A stretch of DNA of 64,000 bases from a virus. Shown here piece after piece: positions 26,350 through 33,695 of the stretch. The notes under the pieces were generated by a model. That model saw nothing but the letters and a program-made list of their open reading frames with translations. It ran no database searches and was not told the origin of the DNA. The first letter of the stretch is position 1. Every line of letters starts with the position of its first letter. The position numbers and the translations under genes were made by a program. Where the stretch lies: positions 1 through 64,000 of IMG/VR virus record IMGVR_UViG_3300042359_000646; one strand, given 5' to 3'.

Positions 26350-26626
26350 ATCTGTCTTTATTACTATTCAATAAGTATAGCATAACCAATAGCACTAGAA
26401 AAACTATGCTGCCTTTTTCTGTTTGAAAACTATTGGTAGTCGAGAAAAAACTAGTGGTATATCGAGTGTTTGCTGCCTATACTTTCAAATTTGCATATTT
26501 ATTGAAGTGCCTCAAACGTCGAGGAATCGTTGAATAACCATTGTTTTTGGTGTGCCTTATATTACTACTCCTTCTTCTGGAGGGTCACTCTTGGCGGCGC
26601 AGCCTAGCCCTGCGGCAATGAGCTAT
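26350..26626. other. Intergenic region upstream of GIY-YIG module copy 1
   Basis: 277 bases without a supportable gene. The minus-strand sequence CTATACTT near 26375 is a plausible -10 region for the 226-residue gene. The far end holds the 22-base sequence at 26601-26622 that recurs at 44,095-44,116. A GC-rich patch (GGCGGCGCAGCC, 26593-26604) can form a short hairpin. Confidence 0.4.
26601..26622 (-). repeat. 22-base repeat upstream of GIY-YIG module, copy 1
   Basis: The minus strand reads CTCATTGCCG then CAGGGCTAGGCT. The plus strand at 44,095-44,116 differs by a single base. Both lie about 250-300 bases upstream of a GIY-YIG two-gene module in the same relative orientation, so they may mark the boundary of a duplicated mobile unit. 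Confidence 0.6.
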
Positions 26627-26980
26627 CTATTTTGCCCAATCATCAGGTAAATCTAATTCAAAAGGAAAAGCCTTATTAAGCGCATCTGCATCAGCTTTTT
26701 TCTGACGAGCATATTTTGCGCCAAGCTGACCTCCTTTTTGCATTGCATAGCCACTAGCTGCTCCTGTACTTGCACCAAGAGCGCTGTTACCTACAATCTT
26801 ACCTAAACGTTCAAGACCCGTTGTTTTAGCCTTTTCTTCTTCTGTCTCTAGGATGCCTGTACCATGAATTGCTCCTCCTATAGCTCCACCCGCAGCTAGA
26901 CCTTTAATAGGATTATTTTGTAAATAGCCCATTCCTTGTTTGGCTACTTGTTCGATTCCGAAATTTGCGAAGTGTTGCAT
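26627..26980 (-). CDS. Tagged single glycine-zipper protein
   Basis: 117 residues that consist only of the tag M-Q-H-F-A-N-F and one glycine-zipper domain: G-L-A-A-G-G-A-I-G-G-A-I-H-G-T-G, an acidic L-E-T-E-E-E, T-T-G-L-E-R-L-G-K, then G-A-S-T-G-A-A-S-G-Y and a basic/acidic tail. The same domain ends the kinase fusion and the 678-residue protein. Two Gly-rich helices around a charged turn suggest a hairpin that inserts in a membrane, as proposed for ejected channel proteins of other phages. This is the minimal form of the module. Confidence 0.82.
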   Translation of the reverse strand: MQHFANFGIEQVAKQGMGYLQNNPIKGLAAGGAIGGAIHGTGILETEEEKAKTTGLERLGKIVGNSALGASTGAASGYAMQKGGQLGAKYARQKKADADALNKAFPFELDLPDDWAK

Positions 26981-27009
26981 GAGGATTTACTGCGTAGTTA
27001 ATTTATTTA

Positions 27010-27483
27010 TTATAAATCACCTTTTTTAAAGCAGTAGGAATACTTAGACTCAATATACTGCTCGATGTATTTTAGCTGTGCTAGAAAAGAGTTACTCTGA
27101 CAACGCCATTTAGCTGATTGCGTAGGAAATTGGTCTGGGCTTGGGGCGTGGGTCTTGAAGGTCTTGATGATTTCGATGAAAGGTGTGTAATCAAGTTTTT
27201 CTGTATCAAAGTACCCTTGTTCGTTAGAGCCAATACTGAACCACTCGTCAAAATATATAAAAGGGAAAGTATCGTAAAATTCTTTTTCTGAATCGTACCA
27301 GTTACCAAATGCGCTTATACATTCAAGGTTAGTGATGCTGTGCTTGATTTTGGGTAGCTCGTCAATATGAAAGGAGCTATTTTTACTTGATGTGGATGGG
27401 ATTAGTGGCGTAATTTTGTAAGTAACTATAGCAAGTTTGGCTTTGCGGTCAACGAGGATTTCAATTGTAAAGTGACGGGTCAT
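27010..27483 (-). CDS. Unknown protein, leftmost gene after the central intergenic region
   Basis: 157 residues, with an N-terminal beta-rich part (T-I-E-I-L-V-D-R-K-A-K-L-A-I-V), an aromatic-rich middle (F-G-N-W-Y, F-P-F-I-Y-F-D-E-W-F) and Cys/Tyr near the end. No tag and no recognised motif. It is the first minus-strand gene read from the central region and so may be transcribed early or from the same promoter array as the rightward genes. Confidence 0.65.
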   Translation of the reverse strand: MTRHFTIEILVDRKAKLAIVTYKITPLIPSTSSKNSSFHIDELPKIKHSITNLECISAFGNWYDSEKEFYDTFPFIYFDEWFSIGSNEQGYFDTEKLDYTPFIEIIKTFKTHAPSPDQFPTQSAKWRCQSNSFLAQLKYIEQYIESKYSYCFKKGDL

Positions 27484-27820
27484 GATGTTTTTAATGGTGT
27501 GTTTAGCCTATATTATGACACGTTACGCTTCGCTTCATCTTATGTATGCTTTTGGCGATTCAGCGTAGCAGAGGTGCGTGTTCTCAAAATGAGAGGGATA
27601 TGTGCAACTAATTGCATAGGGGTATTGATGAGCATCGATATATCGAGGGGGTCGAAGCAAAATGATAATCATTCTCACTCCCGAAAATTTCCCGTATCTG
27701 TACATGACACGAACAAAACCCCTTCTATCCCTCACACAAACCTCACATTCTATCTCTTAACCCTATCACTTCCCTAAGACAAATATCACATCTCTCACAT
27801 AAATATCACTCTTTGCATTG

Positions 27821-27863
27821 TATAATCCGATACAGTACATTATACATCCTATACAGTATAATC
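27821..27863. promoter_or_regulatory. Promoter/operator array with ATACAGTA repeats
   Basis: GTATAAT (27821-27827) and ATTATAC (27840-27846) form an inverted repeat, ATACAGTA occurs at 27831-27838 and 27852-27859, and a second TATAAT lies at 27858-27863. Overlapping -10 boxes with an inverted and a direct repeat are typical of a repressor-controlled divergent promoter. Confidence 0.5.
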
Positions 27864-27991
27864 GTTTGAGCGATTTTAATTAAGTCACTCATCCTTTTAG
27901 ATTACTTTCACTCAGGAGAATTAAATACGATTACTAAAACTTTCGGGTAACTTAAAATAAAATAGAATGACATTCCAGTGAACAAACATAC

Positions 27992-28218
27992 AGCCAAAAA
28001 ATAAAACCCCAAAATGTAGGTAGCCAATATAAAACCCTATCAATACAACCAAGCAAGATAACCAAGCGCCTAAATAGCTAATAACTCACACTGTAAACCG
28101 ATATAACTAGACACTAGAATTAGACATATATAGACTACTAGCCAAAAAATAAATTTTAAAATCGTGTAAGCCTTATCCTGTATAGCGTATAGCACCAAAA
28201 ACAGCCCAAAAAAATAAA
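27992..28218. repeat. Three direct repeats AGCC(C)AAAAAA(A)TAAA
   Basis: Copies at 27992-28005, 28140-28153 and 28203-28218. The second and third are followed by TTTTAAAAT or GTTTAAAAT. Spacing is 148 and 63 bases. Such AT-rich repeats could be iterons of an origin or binding sites of a regulator. Confidence 0.5.
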
Positions 28219-28235
28219 TAGTTTAAAATTAGGGC

Positions 28236-28264
28236 TTGACAATACTATCTGATACTGGTAACTT
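28236..28264 (+). promoter_or_regulatory. Candidate rightward early promoter
   Basis: Perfect -35 TTGACA at 28236-28241, then 17 bases, then TAACTT at 28259-28264, preceded by TG as in an extended -10. The -10 itself is weak. It would give a long leader of about 490 bases before the first gene at 28,763. Confidence 0.5.
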
Positions 28265-28473
28265 GATTTACATGAGATACGAAACAGCTAAGCGAAAGCC
28301 AAGCAAAGCGCGTCTCTAGCTGACTTTTTTCTTTCTGTTTCAAGCGAAAAAGATTTTTCTTAAAACGCTTGACAAACAAAAAGAAAACAACTAAGCTACT
28401 AAAGCGAACTAAAAAACGCAAAGAACCTTGAAAATTGAATAACTACACAAAACCCAGTTTTATTTTTAGGATT

Positions 28474-28560
28474 ATCTAATCGCAGTTATCCTGATAGCAA
28501 GGGATTGAACGTAAGGCGTTAGATAGAGCTTAACCTATAGAACCGTAAGAACAGTTAAGC
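28474..28560 (+). ncRNA. Structured leader RNA ahead of the early genes
   Basis: Two strong helices follow each other: ATCTAATCGC (28474-28483) with GCGTTAGAT (28516-28524), one bulged base, and GCTTAAC (28528-28534) with GTTAAGC (28554-28560). Between and within them are conserved-looking purine-rich loops such as GTAAG. This could be a cis-regulatory element or part of a longer non-coding RNA. I cannot match it to a known class. Confidence 0.45.
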
Positions 28561-28762
28561 CTCGGAAAGTTAGCAGTCACCTAAAAACTGCAAGATGTGA
28601 CAATGACATACTTAACTTTGTAAATGTAACGCTTCAGTAAAGTCTGTTAGCTGTAATACTGCTATAACTTAAAGTCAGCAAAGCAAATAAAACAAGTTAA
28701 GTTAGTCTAGTCCTAACTGTGCTGTAAAGCTTATCACTTGAAAATATAGGAGATAAGGCAAA

Positions 28763-29056
28763 ATGAGTAGAATTTCATTAGAACATGAATGCTATCCAAC
28801 TAACAAAGATAACTTTGCTAATAGATTGGATAGAGGTGAGGTTTCAGCTAATTATGATGCTGAAATTAAAGAGCTAGAAAATAAGCTGGCTTTGTTGAAA
28901 GCAGATAGAAAAGAGTATTCTACTAAAGAGCTTATTCTATCTGATGTCAAGTCATTATTTGGTTTTGTAATTAAAAATGGTGATTGTGATGAATCATACG
29001 ACAAGCTACAAAAGACTATAGAGCGCTTAGTAGTACGGTTTGAGAGTTTGCATTAA
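28763..29056 (+). CDS. Small coiled-coil protein, unknown
   Basis: 97 residues with a helix rich in Glu, Lys and Leu at about 30-55 (E-I-K-E-L-E-N-K-L-A-L-L-K). Preceded by ATAGGAGATAAGGC, a good ribosome binding site. First gene of the rightward block. Confidence 0.65.
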   Translation: MSRISLEHECYPTNKDNFANRLDRGEVSANYDAEIKELENKLALLKADRKEYSTKELILSDVKSLFGFVIKNGDCDESYDKLQKTIERLVVRFESLH

Positions 29057-29122
29057 CTAAGCTGACAGCACAGCTAAGACTAGCACTAACGCTATGTCTA
29101 TTACTACAAAGGAGTAGGAACT

Positions 29123-29389
29123 ATGAGTGAGGGATACGTTTATGTCTCGCAAAAGTCTAAAATTATAGAGAGACTCTCTGCAATTCGTGCAGAGTTACTA
29201 GATATTTCAGAACAACTCACAGAAGATATGTTTTGGAATAGTAAAACTTGTGCTAGAGGTATTGAACTCTATAATCAGGGGCTTGGCAACCCTAAAGGCT
29301 CTATAGAGATGCAACACTATGATTCTGTCTCTAAGATTAGAAATAGTGCTGATTTTGAGTATGTTATTGATAGGTTGAAAACCTTGTAA
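29123..29389 (+). CDS. Small helical protein, unknown
   Basis: 88 residues. Helical N-terminal half (S-A-I-R-A-E-L-L-D-I-S-E-Q-L), preceded by AAGGAGTAGG. The spacing to its neighbours leaves room for separate leaders. No family recognised. Confidence 0.6.
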   Translation: MSEGYVYVSQKSKIIERLSAIRAELLDISEQLTEDMFWNSKTCARGIELYNQGLGNPKGSIEMQHYDSVSKIRNSADFEYVIDRLKTL

Positions 29390-29643
29390 CATTATGGGAT
29401 AAAGGGCGTACCCTTATTCAACCCTATCGAATAATAAAATATTCCCTAAAAAATCTCAAACTAGCTATAGGCTAGGAATTATTATGTATCTAATACAAGA
29501 CTTGATAAGCTACTACGGTATAGATAACATCATGTAGCACTGACTATTCCTAACAGCATAGTTTTTTACTGTGCTGTCAAGAGTATTCACCTAAAGTGCA
29601 TATCTCTACTAACCGCTAAACTTGCCTATAGGGTAAGGAATCA
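29390..29643. other. 254-base gap with no clear gene
   Basis: AT-rich. A 17-codon frame at 29484-29537 has AGGAATTATT upstream but is too short to support. The sequence around 29560-29640 (GCATAG, GCTGTCAAGAG, GGGTAAGGAATC) resembles the leader upstream of 30,128. Otherwise nothing recognisable. Confidence 0.35.
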
Positions 29644-29985
29644 ATGAACAAACGTGAAATTATAGCCGAAGGGCTACAACGTGGCTACAGCATCGCAAAG
29701 TCGATAGACCTTGTAGATATAGGTGACTATGGCGATGGTCAATTTCTAGATGAACGTAAAAGAGTCAAAATCACCTCTGATAATTGGCTAGAGTTTCATA
29801 CTAACTATGCCTATGAATGCGAGAGTGATGGTAGACAGTTTAGCCCTTTTGAGTTCTTGGCTAACGCTATTAACGAGACGGAAGATAATCCAAGGGTTAA
29901 GTTTGAACCTTGGCTAGAATTTGATGAGGCAATCGGGCGGGGTATCAATAAAGCCTTGAGAGAACGATGGAAGTCTATTCGATAG
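29644..29985 (+). CDS. Unknown small protein
   Basis: 113 residues, mixed charge, with F-E-P-W-L-E-F-D-E near 90-98 and a basic end. Upstream GGGTAAGGAATCA supplies the ribosome binding site. No motif recognised. Confidence 0.65.
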   Translation: MNKREIIAEGLQRGYSIAKSIDLVDIGDYGDGQFLDERKRVKITSDNWLEFHTNYAYECESDGRQFSPFEFLANAINETEDNPRVKFEPWLEFDEAIGRGINKALRERWKSIR

Positions 29986-30007
29986 GTTTTACATCTACGG
30001 CTAACGC

Positions 30008-30053
30008 TTGACATTTTTCCTAACTGTCTGTAAGCTATCAACTTATGGACAGT
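30008..30053 (+). promoter_or_regulatory. Promoter-hairpin element, copy 1
   Basis: TTGACA (30008-30013) is followed by TTTTCCTAACTGTC. ACTGTC (30023-30028) and GACAGT (30048-30053) form an inverted repeat around TAAGCT. A related element lies at 32631-32671, where the repeat is ATCTGTC/GACAGAT. The changed bases still pair, so the palindrome is conserved as an operator or RNA hairpin near the transcription start. Confidence 0.5.
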
Positions 30054-30127
30054 CAAGAGCAATGTAGCTATCGCTTATGGCGCTCTTTTCACTCACTTAC
30101 TGTAAATAAAACAGGAATTAAAATCTC

Positions 30128-31096
30128 ATGGCAAGAATCAAGCGCGTATTCTCTAACGCTTCTGAGTGCATCCATATTTGGGCTAACCGTGTCCAAAATG
30201 AAGGCAGAAGCTCAAACGTGTCTTTCAAATCTTCTAAGCGGCATGGTGAGGATGGTAGTGATATTGGTGAGGTTTTGTATTCGTACTCTACCCCCATTGC
30301 AGCATTTAGAGACAGTGCTAAAGGTCTTGTAGTTATCTTGAATAACTACAGCTACAGCCACACTACAAGCGGTCATCAGAGTGATATTCGCAGTGCAGTC
30401 ACACAACAGATTTTTGATTACGACAATATTCCCAAATGGGTATCTCAAGATGTTGAGACTATCGGAAAAGGTAGAGGCTACTATGGTCGCAAGAGTGTCA
30501 GCGATGAACCTCATAAAATCGAAGCATCTCAGATTTGGCAACAATACCATGACATCTATGTTGCCTTGCTTGGAACCGCTTGCCTAAAAAAGTTTAGCCG
30601 TACAAGTGAAGACAGAAAAAACATGGCTTTCAGCTTTGCTACTAAAGCAAATCTCATCAAAGAGTATTTTGCACTCTCTGATGATGACTATCCTGTATTG
30701 ACTTTTGAGGTGACTCAAGAACTACAGGCGGTGCTAGATGCTGCTAACGCTAAGAAAGCAGAAAAAGAGAGGCTTGCCTTTGAGCGCTCAAAACAAGAAC
30801 GTCTCGACTGGCTTGCGGGTGTCTCACACACATACCCTAACGCACACACTAACCCAATTGTGCTACGCATTCACCCTAGCGAAAAGAATAAGGTGCAAAC
30901 CTCTAGAGGTGCTGTAGTTCCCTTGCGAGTCTGTGCAAGTCTCTACAAGGCATTTAAAAATCAAACCATGCCTGACGATACGCAAGTTGGTAATTTCACA
31001 CTGCAAGGTGTATTCGATTGGGGTATCCGTATCGGTTGCCATGATATACAAGCGAAAGAGTTAGAGCGCTTTGCGGCTGTCATCGGTCTAGCTTAA
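30128..31096 (+). CDS. Conserved phage protein of unknown function
   Basis: 322 residues. The first 110 follow a pattern seen in many phage hypotheticals: H-I-W-A-N, E-G-R-S-S-N-V-S-F, L-Y-S-Y-S-T-P-I-A, and V-V-I-L-N-N-Y-S-Y-S-H-T-T-S-G-H-Q-S. A charged helix (about 200-228) separates this from a C-terminal domain with V-L-R-I-H and W-G-I-R-I-G-C-H. I know the N-terminal pattern as widespread in phages but not its function. Driven from the promoter-hairpin element at 30,008. Confidence 0.7.
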   Translation: MARIKRVFSNASECIHIWANRVQNEGRSSNVSFKSSKRHGEDGSDIGEVLYSYSTPIAAFRDSAKGLVVILNNYSYSHTTSGHQSDIRSAVTQQIFDYDNIPKWVSQDVETIGKGRGYYGRKSVSDEPHKIEASQIWQQYHDIYVALLGTACLKKFSRTSEDRKNMAFSFATKANLIKEYFALSDDDYPVLTFEVTQELQAVLDAANAKKAEKERLAFERSKQERLDWLAGVSHTYPNAHTNPIVLRIHPSEKNKVQTSRGAVVPLRVCASLYKAFKNQTMPDDTQVGNFTLQGVFDWGIRIGCHDIQAKELERFAAVIGLA

Positions 31097-31206
31097 CTGT
31101 CGAAACCTTCTGTCCTGTAATGTCGAAACCCCTATCCTATGGGGTCTTGTCTAGCTGACTACTAGGCAATTGATGAGACAAGTCACTAACTACAAGGTAG
31201 GAATAA

Positions 31207-31461
31207 ATGGAAGTTACTCAAGAAAATTATTTTGAAGCAGCACAAGCACTGTACTGGTACTGTGCAGATTATCATGGCGGTATGTCATGCCCCCTATACT
31301 CTATTCTTTCTGCAAGGCTGGGCTATACCCCTTCGCCTTCTGAATGTGGGGTAAACGATGACGATGATTCTGCTTTGTTCTATACTGCTCTAGAAAATGG
31401 CGAGATTGAAGCTGAAAATCTGTTGACTGCTATTCATGAAGCTATGGGAGATTCTAACTAA
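31207..31461 (+). CDS. Unknown small acidic protein
   Basis: 84 residues, aromatic and acidic, with A-L-Y-W-Y-C-A-D-Y-H-G-G near 14-25. Preceded by AAGGTAGGAATAA. Its stop overlaps the next start by 1 base. Confidence 0.65.
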   Translation: MEVTQENYFEAAQALYWYCADYHGGMSCPLYSILSARLGYTPSPSECGVNDDDDSALFYTALENGEIEAENLLTAIHEAMGDSN

Positions 31462-31835
31462 TGTCTATAACCTGGACTGATGCAGATTTGCTAAGCCTAG
31501 CAAGCGATGATAACCTCTTGACTGTATTCTTTAACGTCAAGACTTACTTACAGAAAGAAATCAAGCGCTTGTATCAATTGACTGAAAAGCGCAAAACCTA
31601 TTTCATCTTTTTCACTCCTCTGAATGAAACGGATAGGCAACAAGAACTCTCAGAGAAACAAATTAATCTAGATTTGTTTGTGCAGCACGAAGAGAGTGAT
31701 GACTATGAAGACTGCATCAAAGTCTATGCTGTATCTGATGAGAGCTTGCGATGGTTTCTCAAGCAAGAGTATCACTATTCAATGATTGACAGCATTATCG
31801 AAGTTGTATCCACTACTAGAGAGGTGTCACTGTGA
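31461..31835 (+). CDS. Unknown acidic protein
   Basis: 124 residues with alternating helix and acidic loops (E-E-S-D-D-Y-E-D). Coupled to both neighbours by 1- and 4-base overlaps. No motif recognised. Confidence 0.65.
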   Translation: MSITWTDADLLSLASDDNLLTVFFNVKTYLQKEIKRLYQLTEKRKTYFIFFTPLNETDRQQELSEKQINLDLFVQHEESDDYEDCIKVYAVSDESLRWFLKQEYHYSMIDSIIEVVSTTREVSL

Positions 31836-32146
31836 ATAACTCAGGTCTTGAATTGCGATTGAGTGAGAAAAAGAGCTACCTTATCCTAGATGGTTCTGCT
31901 ATCCCCTCTACCCTAGACGAAAATGAAATCGAGTATCTTAACTCGCTACCACACGATACAGCGCTCTGCGAACTACTAGAGCATTATCTGTGCAATGGTT
32001 GGCAAACTGTTGATGTTGCTTTGTTTGGCGGCTTAGTGATAGAGAGTCCAGAGGGTAAATACTACGCTGATACACAATACGCTGTACTTAGTGCTGTAGA
32101 TGCTTTGTTGAAGGGTGAGCAGTACAATTTCTATGAGGTTGACTAG
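31832..32146 (+). CDS. Unknown acidic small protein
   Basis: 104 residues from a GTG start overlapping the upstream stop (GTGA). Acidic, with beta-type segments W-Q-T-V-D-V-A-L-F-G-G. No family recognised. Confidence 0.65.
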   Translation: MNNSGLELRLSEKKSYLILDGSAIPSTLDENEIEYLNSLPHDTALCELLEHYLCNGWQTVDVALFGGLVIESPEGKYYADTQYAVLSAVDALLKGEQYNFYEVD

Positions 32147-32154
32147 AGATAATC

Positions 32155-32349
32155 ATGATTGAAGGAACTATTTTTGGTTTCGTTCTAGGCTGTGTTATGT
32201 CAGGCTTTGCTTGCTTCCATCTAGGTTATGAGCAACGCATTTACGACACACTCGAAATTACAGCGCAAAAAAATGCCAAGATTGAAGCTTACGAATCAAT
32301 ACTTGGCACGATGAAAATTAAAAAAGAGATTGGACACAATCATGACTAA
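32155..32349 (+). CDS. Small membrane protein
   Basis: 64 residues. Residues 2-22 (I-E-G-T-I-F-G-F-V-L-G-C-V-M-S-G-F-A-C-F) make one hydrophobic segment with Gly-x-x-x-Gly spacing;  a polar helix follows. A single-pass inner-membrane protein is likely. Confidence 0.6.
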   Translation: MIEGTIFGFVLGCVMSGFACFHLGYEQRIYDTLEITAQKNAKIEAYESILGTMKIKKEIGHNHD

Positions 32350-32602
32350 CAACTTTATTGTCGCTAAACTTTGCGATAACGATTACGGTCGAACACTAGC
32401 TGAAGGATTGCAAGAAGCTATTCTTGATTACGGCTTGGAAAATGCTAGCGAAGAAATCCTGAAAAGGTTTCTTATCAACTTCACCATAGGCAAACACCTA
32501 TGTAAGCACACAAGGCTAAATAAGTTGGAGTTGGATATGGATTACATCAAACTAGTTGATAGCTATCTAACTAAAAATCTTTTAAAATCGTGGACTTACT
32601 AA
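32342..32602 (+). CDS. Unknown small protein
   Basis: 86 residues from the ATG at 32342, which overlaps the upstream gene by 8 bases; an earlier in-frame ATG exists four codons before. Helical, with conserved-looking L-C-D-N-D-Y-G-R near the start. No family recognised. Confidence 0.6.
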   Translation: MTNNFIVAKLCDNDYGRTLAEGLQEAILDYGLENASEEILKRFLINFTIGKHLCKHTRLNKLELDMDYIKLVDSYLTKNLLKSWTY

Positions 32603-32630
32603 ACTTACTTCCAAAGACGTACAAAAAAAC

Positions 32631-32671
32631 TTGACTTTTCCTATCTGTCTGGTATAAGCTACTGGACAGAT
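32631..32671 (+). promoter_or_regulatory. Promoter-hairpin element, copy 2
   Basis: TTGACT (32631-32636), then 16 bases, then TATAAG (32653-32658). ATCTGTC (32643-32649) and GACAGAT (32665-32671) form a perfect 7-bp inverted repeat that spans the -10. Same plan as at 30,008. Confidence 0.55.
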
Positions 32672-32682
32672 AAGAGTAATCA

Positions 32683-32934
32683 ATGTTAACCATTACTCAA
32701 TCACAAAACAAAATGCAAGATACAGAATTTTCAAGACGGACTTCTAATCGTAGAAGCACTGAAATGCTATCACTACAAACATTACCCGCACCTACTCAAG
32801 TCAGCTATTCCCTTGTAAACAACAATGCAGACTGGGAAAATCTGCGCCTCAAGCTTTTGGAATTAAGTGAAGCATCTATTCCCTTCTCTCTTGAAAAAGA
32901 AGATGGCTTTAAGCGTATTCGATTGACCTACTAA
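32683..32934 (+). CDS. Unknown small protein
   Basis: 83 residues; polar, with R-R-T-S-N-R-R-S near 19-26. First gene after promoter-hairpin copy 2 and followed by a terminator, so it forms its own short unit. Function unknown. Confidence 0.6.
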   Translation: MLTITQSQNKMQDTEFSRRTSNRRSTEMLSLQTLPAPTQVSYSLVNNNADWENLRLKLLELSEASIPFSLEKEDGFKRIRLTY

Positions 32935-32943
32935 CAAACTATT

Positions 32944-32976
32944 GAGAGGGTGTATCCCTTAAATACCCTCTCTTTA
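32944..32976 (+). terminator. Rho-independent terminator
   Basis: GAGAGGGT (32944-32951) pairs with ACCCTCTC (32965-32972) in a perfect 8-bp stem followed by TTTATT. Lies 10 bases after the 83-residue gene. Confidence 0.75.
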
Positions 32977-33020
32977 TTCGCTGACGCTCATTCTTTCTGC
33001 CAACTTTTCGGAGAAAAATT

Positions 33021-33224
33021 ATGAGCATGAGTTATGGAGACTTATCAAAATCACAACTACCTATGAACCTATCTAAACTCACTCACTGCTATCAACTCTC
33101 AATCGCTGAGAAAAGCGTCACCAAGACACGCAACCAAGTTAACCTTGTAAAGATAGCCTCACACCTGCAACAAGTCTCAAATCACCAAATCTTGCAATCT
33201 CTAGGAGAATTTCTAAATGTCTAA
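33021..33224 (+). CDS. Unknown small basic protein
   Basis: 67 residues, Lys/Ser/Gln-rich, helical. Overlaps the next start by 8 bases. No motif recognised. Confidence 0.55.
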   Translation: MSMSYGDLSKSQLPMNLSKLTHCYQLSIAEKSVTKTRNQVNLVKIASHLQQVSNHQILQSLGEFLNV

Positions 33225-33462
33225 CTCTTTCACAGTTTGGGAAACTATCCAAAATCGTCTTGAATACAAAATCAAAGCAGAAGTAAAAGCAAGGGCGGAA
33301 TTTCTAATAAATTCTGGTGCTATTGACTTCGATGCTTACCCTGACAACATCGAACTCGCTGATTTGTTACTTACTGCCGCTTTGCAAGATATTGTAGCCA
33401 AGCGCTTGCACATCGCATCTAACAAAACCAGAAAAGAATTGAAAAACTTGGAGAAATTCTAA
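33217..33462 (+). CDS. Unknown small helical protein
   Basis: 81 residues, almost wholly helical, with a Lys/Glu-rich start and end. Preceded by CTAGGAGAA. No family recognised. Confidence 0.6.
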   Translation: MSNSFTVWETIQNRLEYKIKAEVKARAEFLINSGAIDFDAYPDNIELADLLLTAALQDIVAKRLHIASNKTRKELKNLEKF

Positions 33463-33464
33463 CA

Positions 33465-33695
33465 ATGAAAACACTTAAATACCAGTTACAGGGACAAAAC
33501 CTTGTAGAAATAGGGTCGGGTAAAATCTGGGCGCTTACTAATGGCGAGTTTCAAGAAGTTTCTTTGATGCTCTCTTTTTACTACCTCATCCTATCTAAAA
33601 TGCTAGTAGTAGATGACTGGCTTTACATTACTTCAGGTTTTAATCGTTACTTGGAAACATTTACTTATGGTAAAAAGGAATACAGTGAAAACTAA
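33465..33695 (+). CDS. Unknown small protein
   Basis: 76 residues with beta-type N-terminus and a hydrophobic middle (S-L-M-L-S-F-Y-Y-L-I-L). Overlaps the next gene by 11 bases. Confidence 0.6.
   Translation: MKTLKYQLQGQNLVEIGSGKIWALTNGEFQEVSLMLSFYYLILSKMLVVDDWLYITSGFNRYLETFTYGKKEYSEN

Larger units (their letters stand above)
27484..28762. other. Central divergent intergenic region
   Basis: About 1.28 kb of AT-rich DNA between the leftward virion block and the rightward early block. Reading frames are short and of poor quality. It holds a promoter/operator array (27821-27863), two AAATATCAC repeats (about 27782 and 27803), three long direct repeats (27992-28218), a TTGACA promoter (28236) and a structured leader (28474-28560). 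An origin of replication or master control region would fit, but neither is proven. Confidence 0.5.

Noticed and set aside
26601-26622. The 22-base repeat as a terminator
   Set aside because: The hairpin possible in this copy (CGCAG/CTGCG) is lost in the second copy, so the conserved feature is sequence rather than a stem.
27472-27777. 101-codon plus-strand frame in the central intergenic region
   Set aside because: Overlaps the start of the minus-strand gene, has a Cys/Ser-rich irregular composition and no ribosome binding site.
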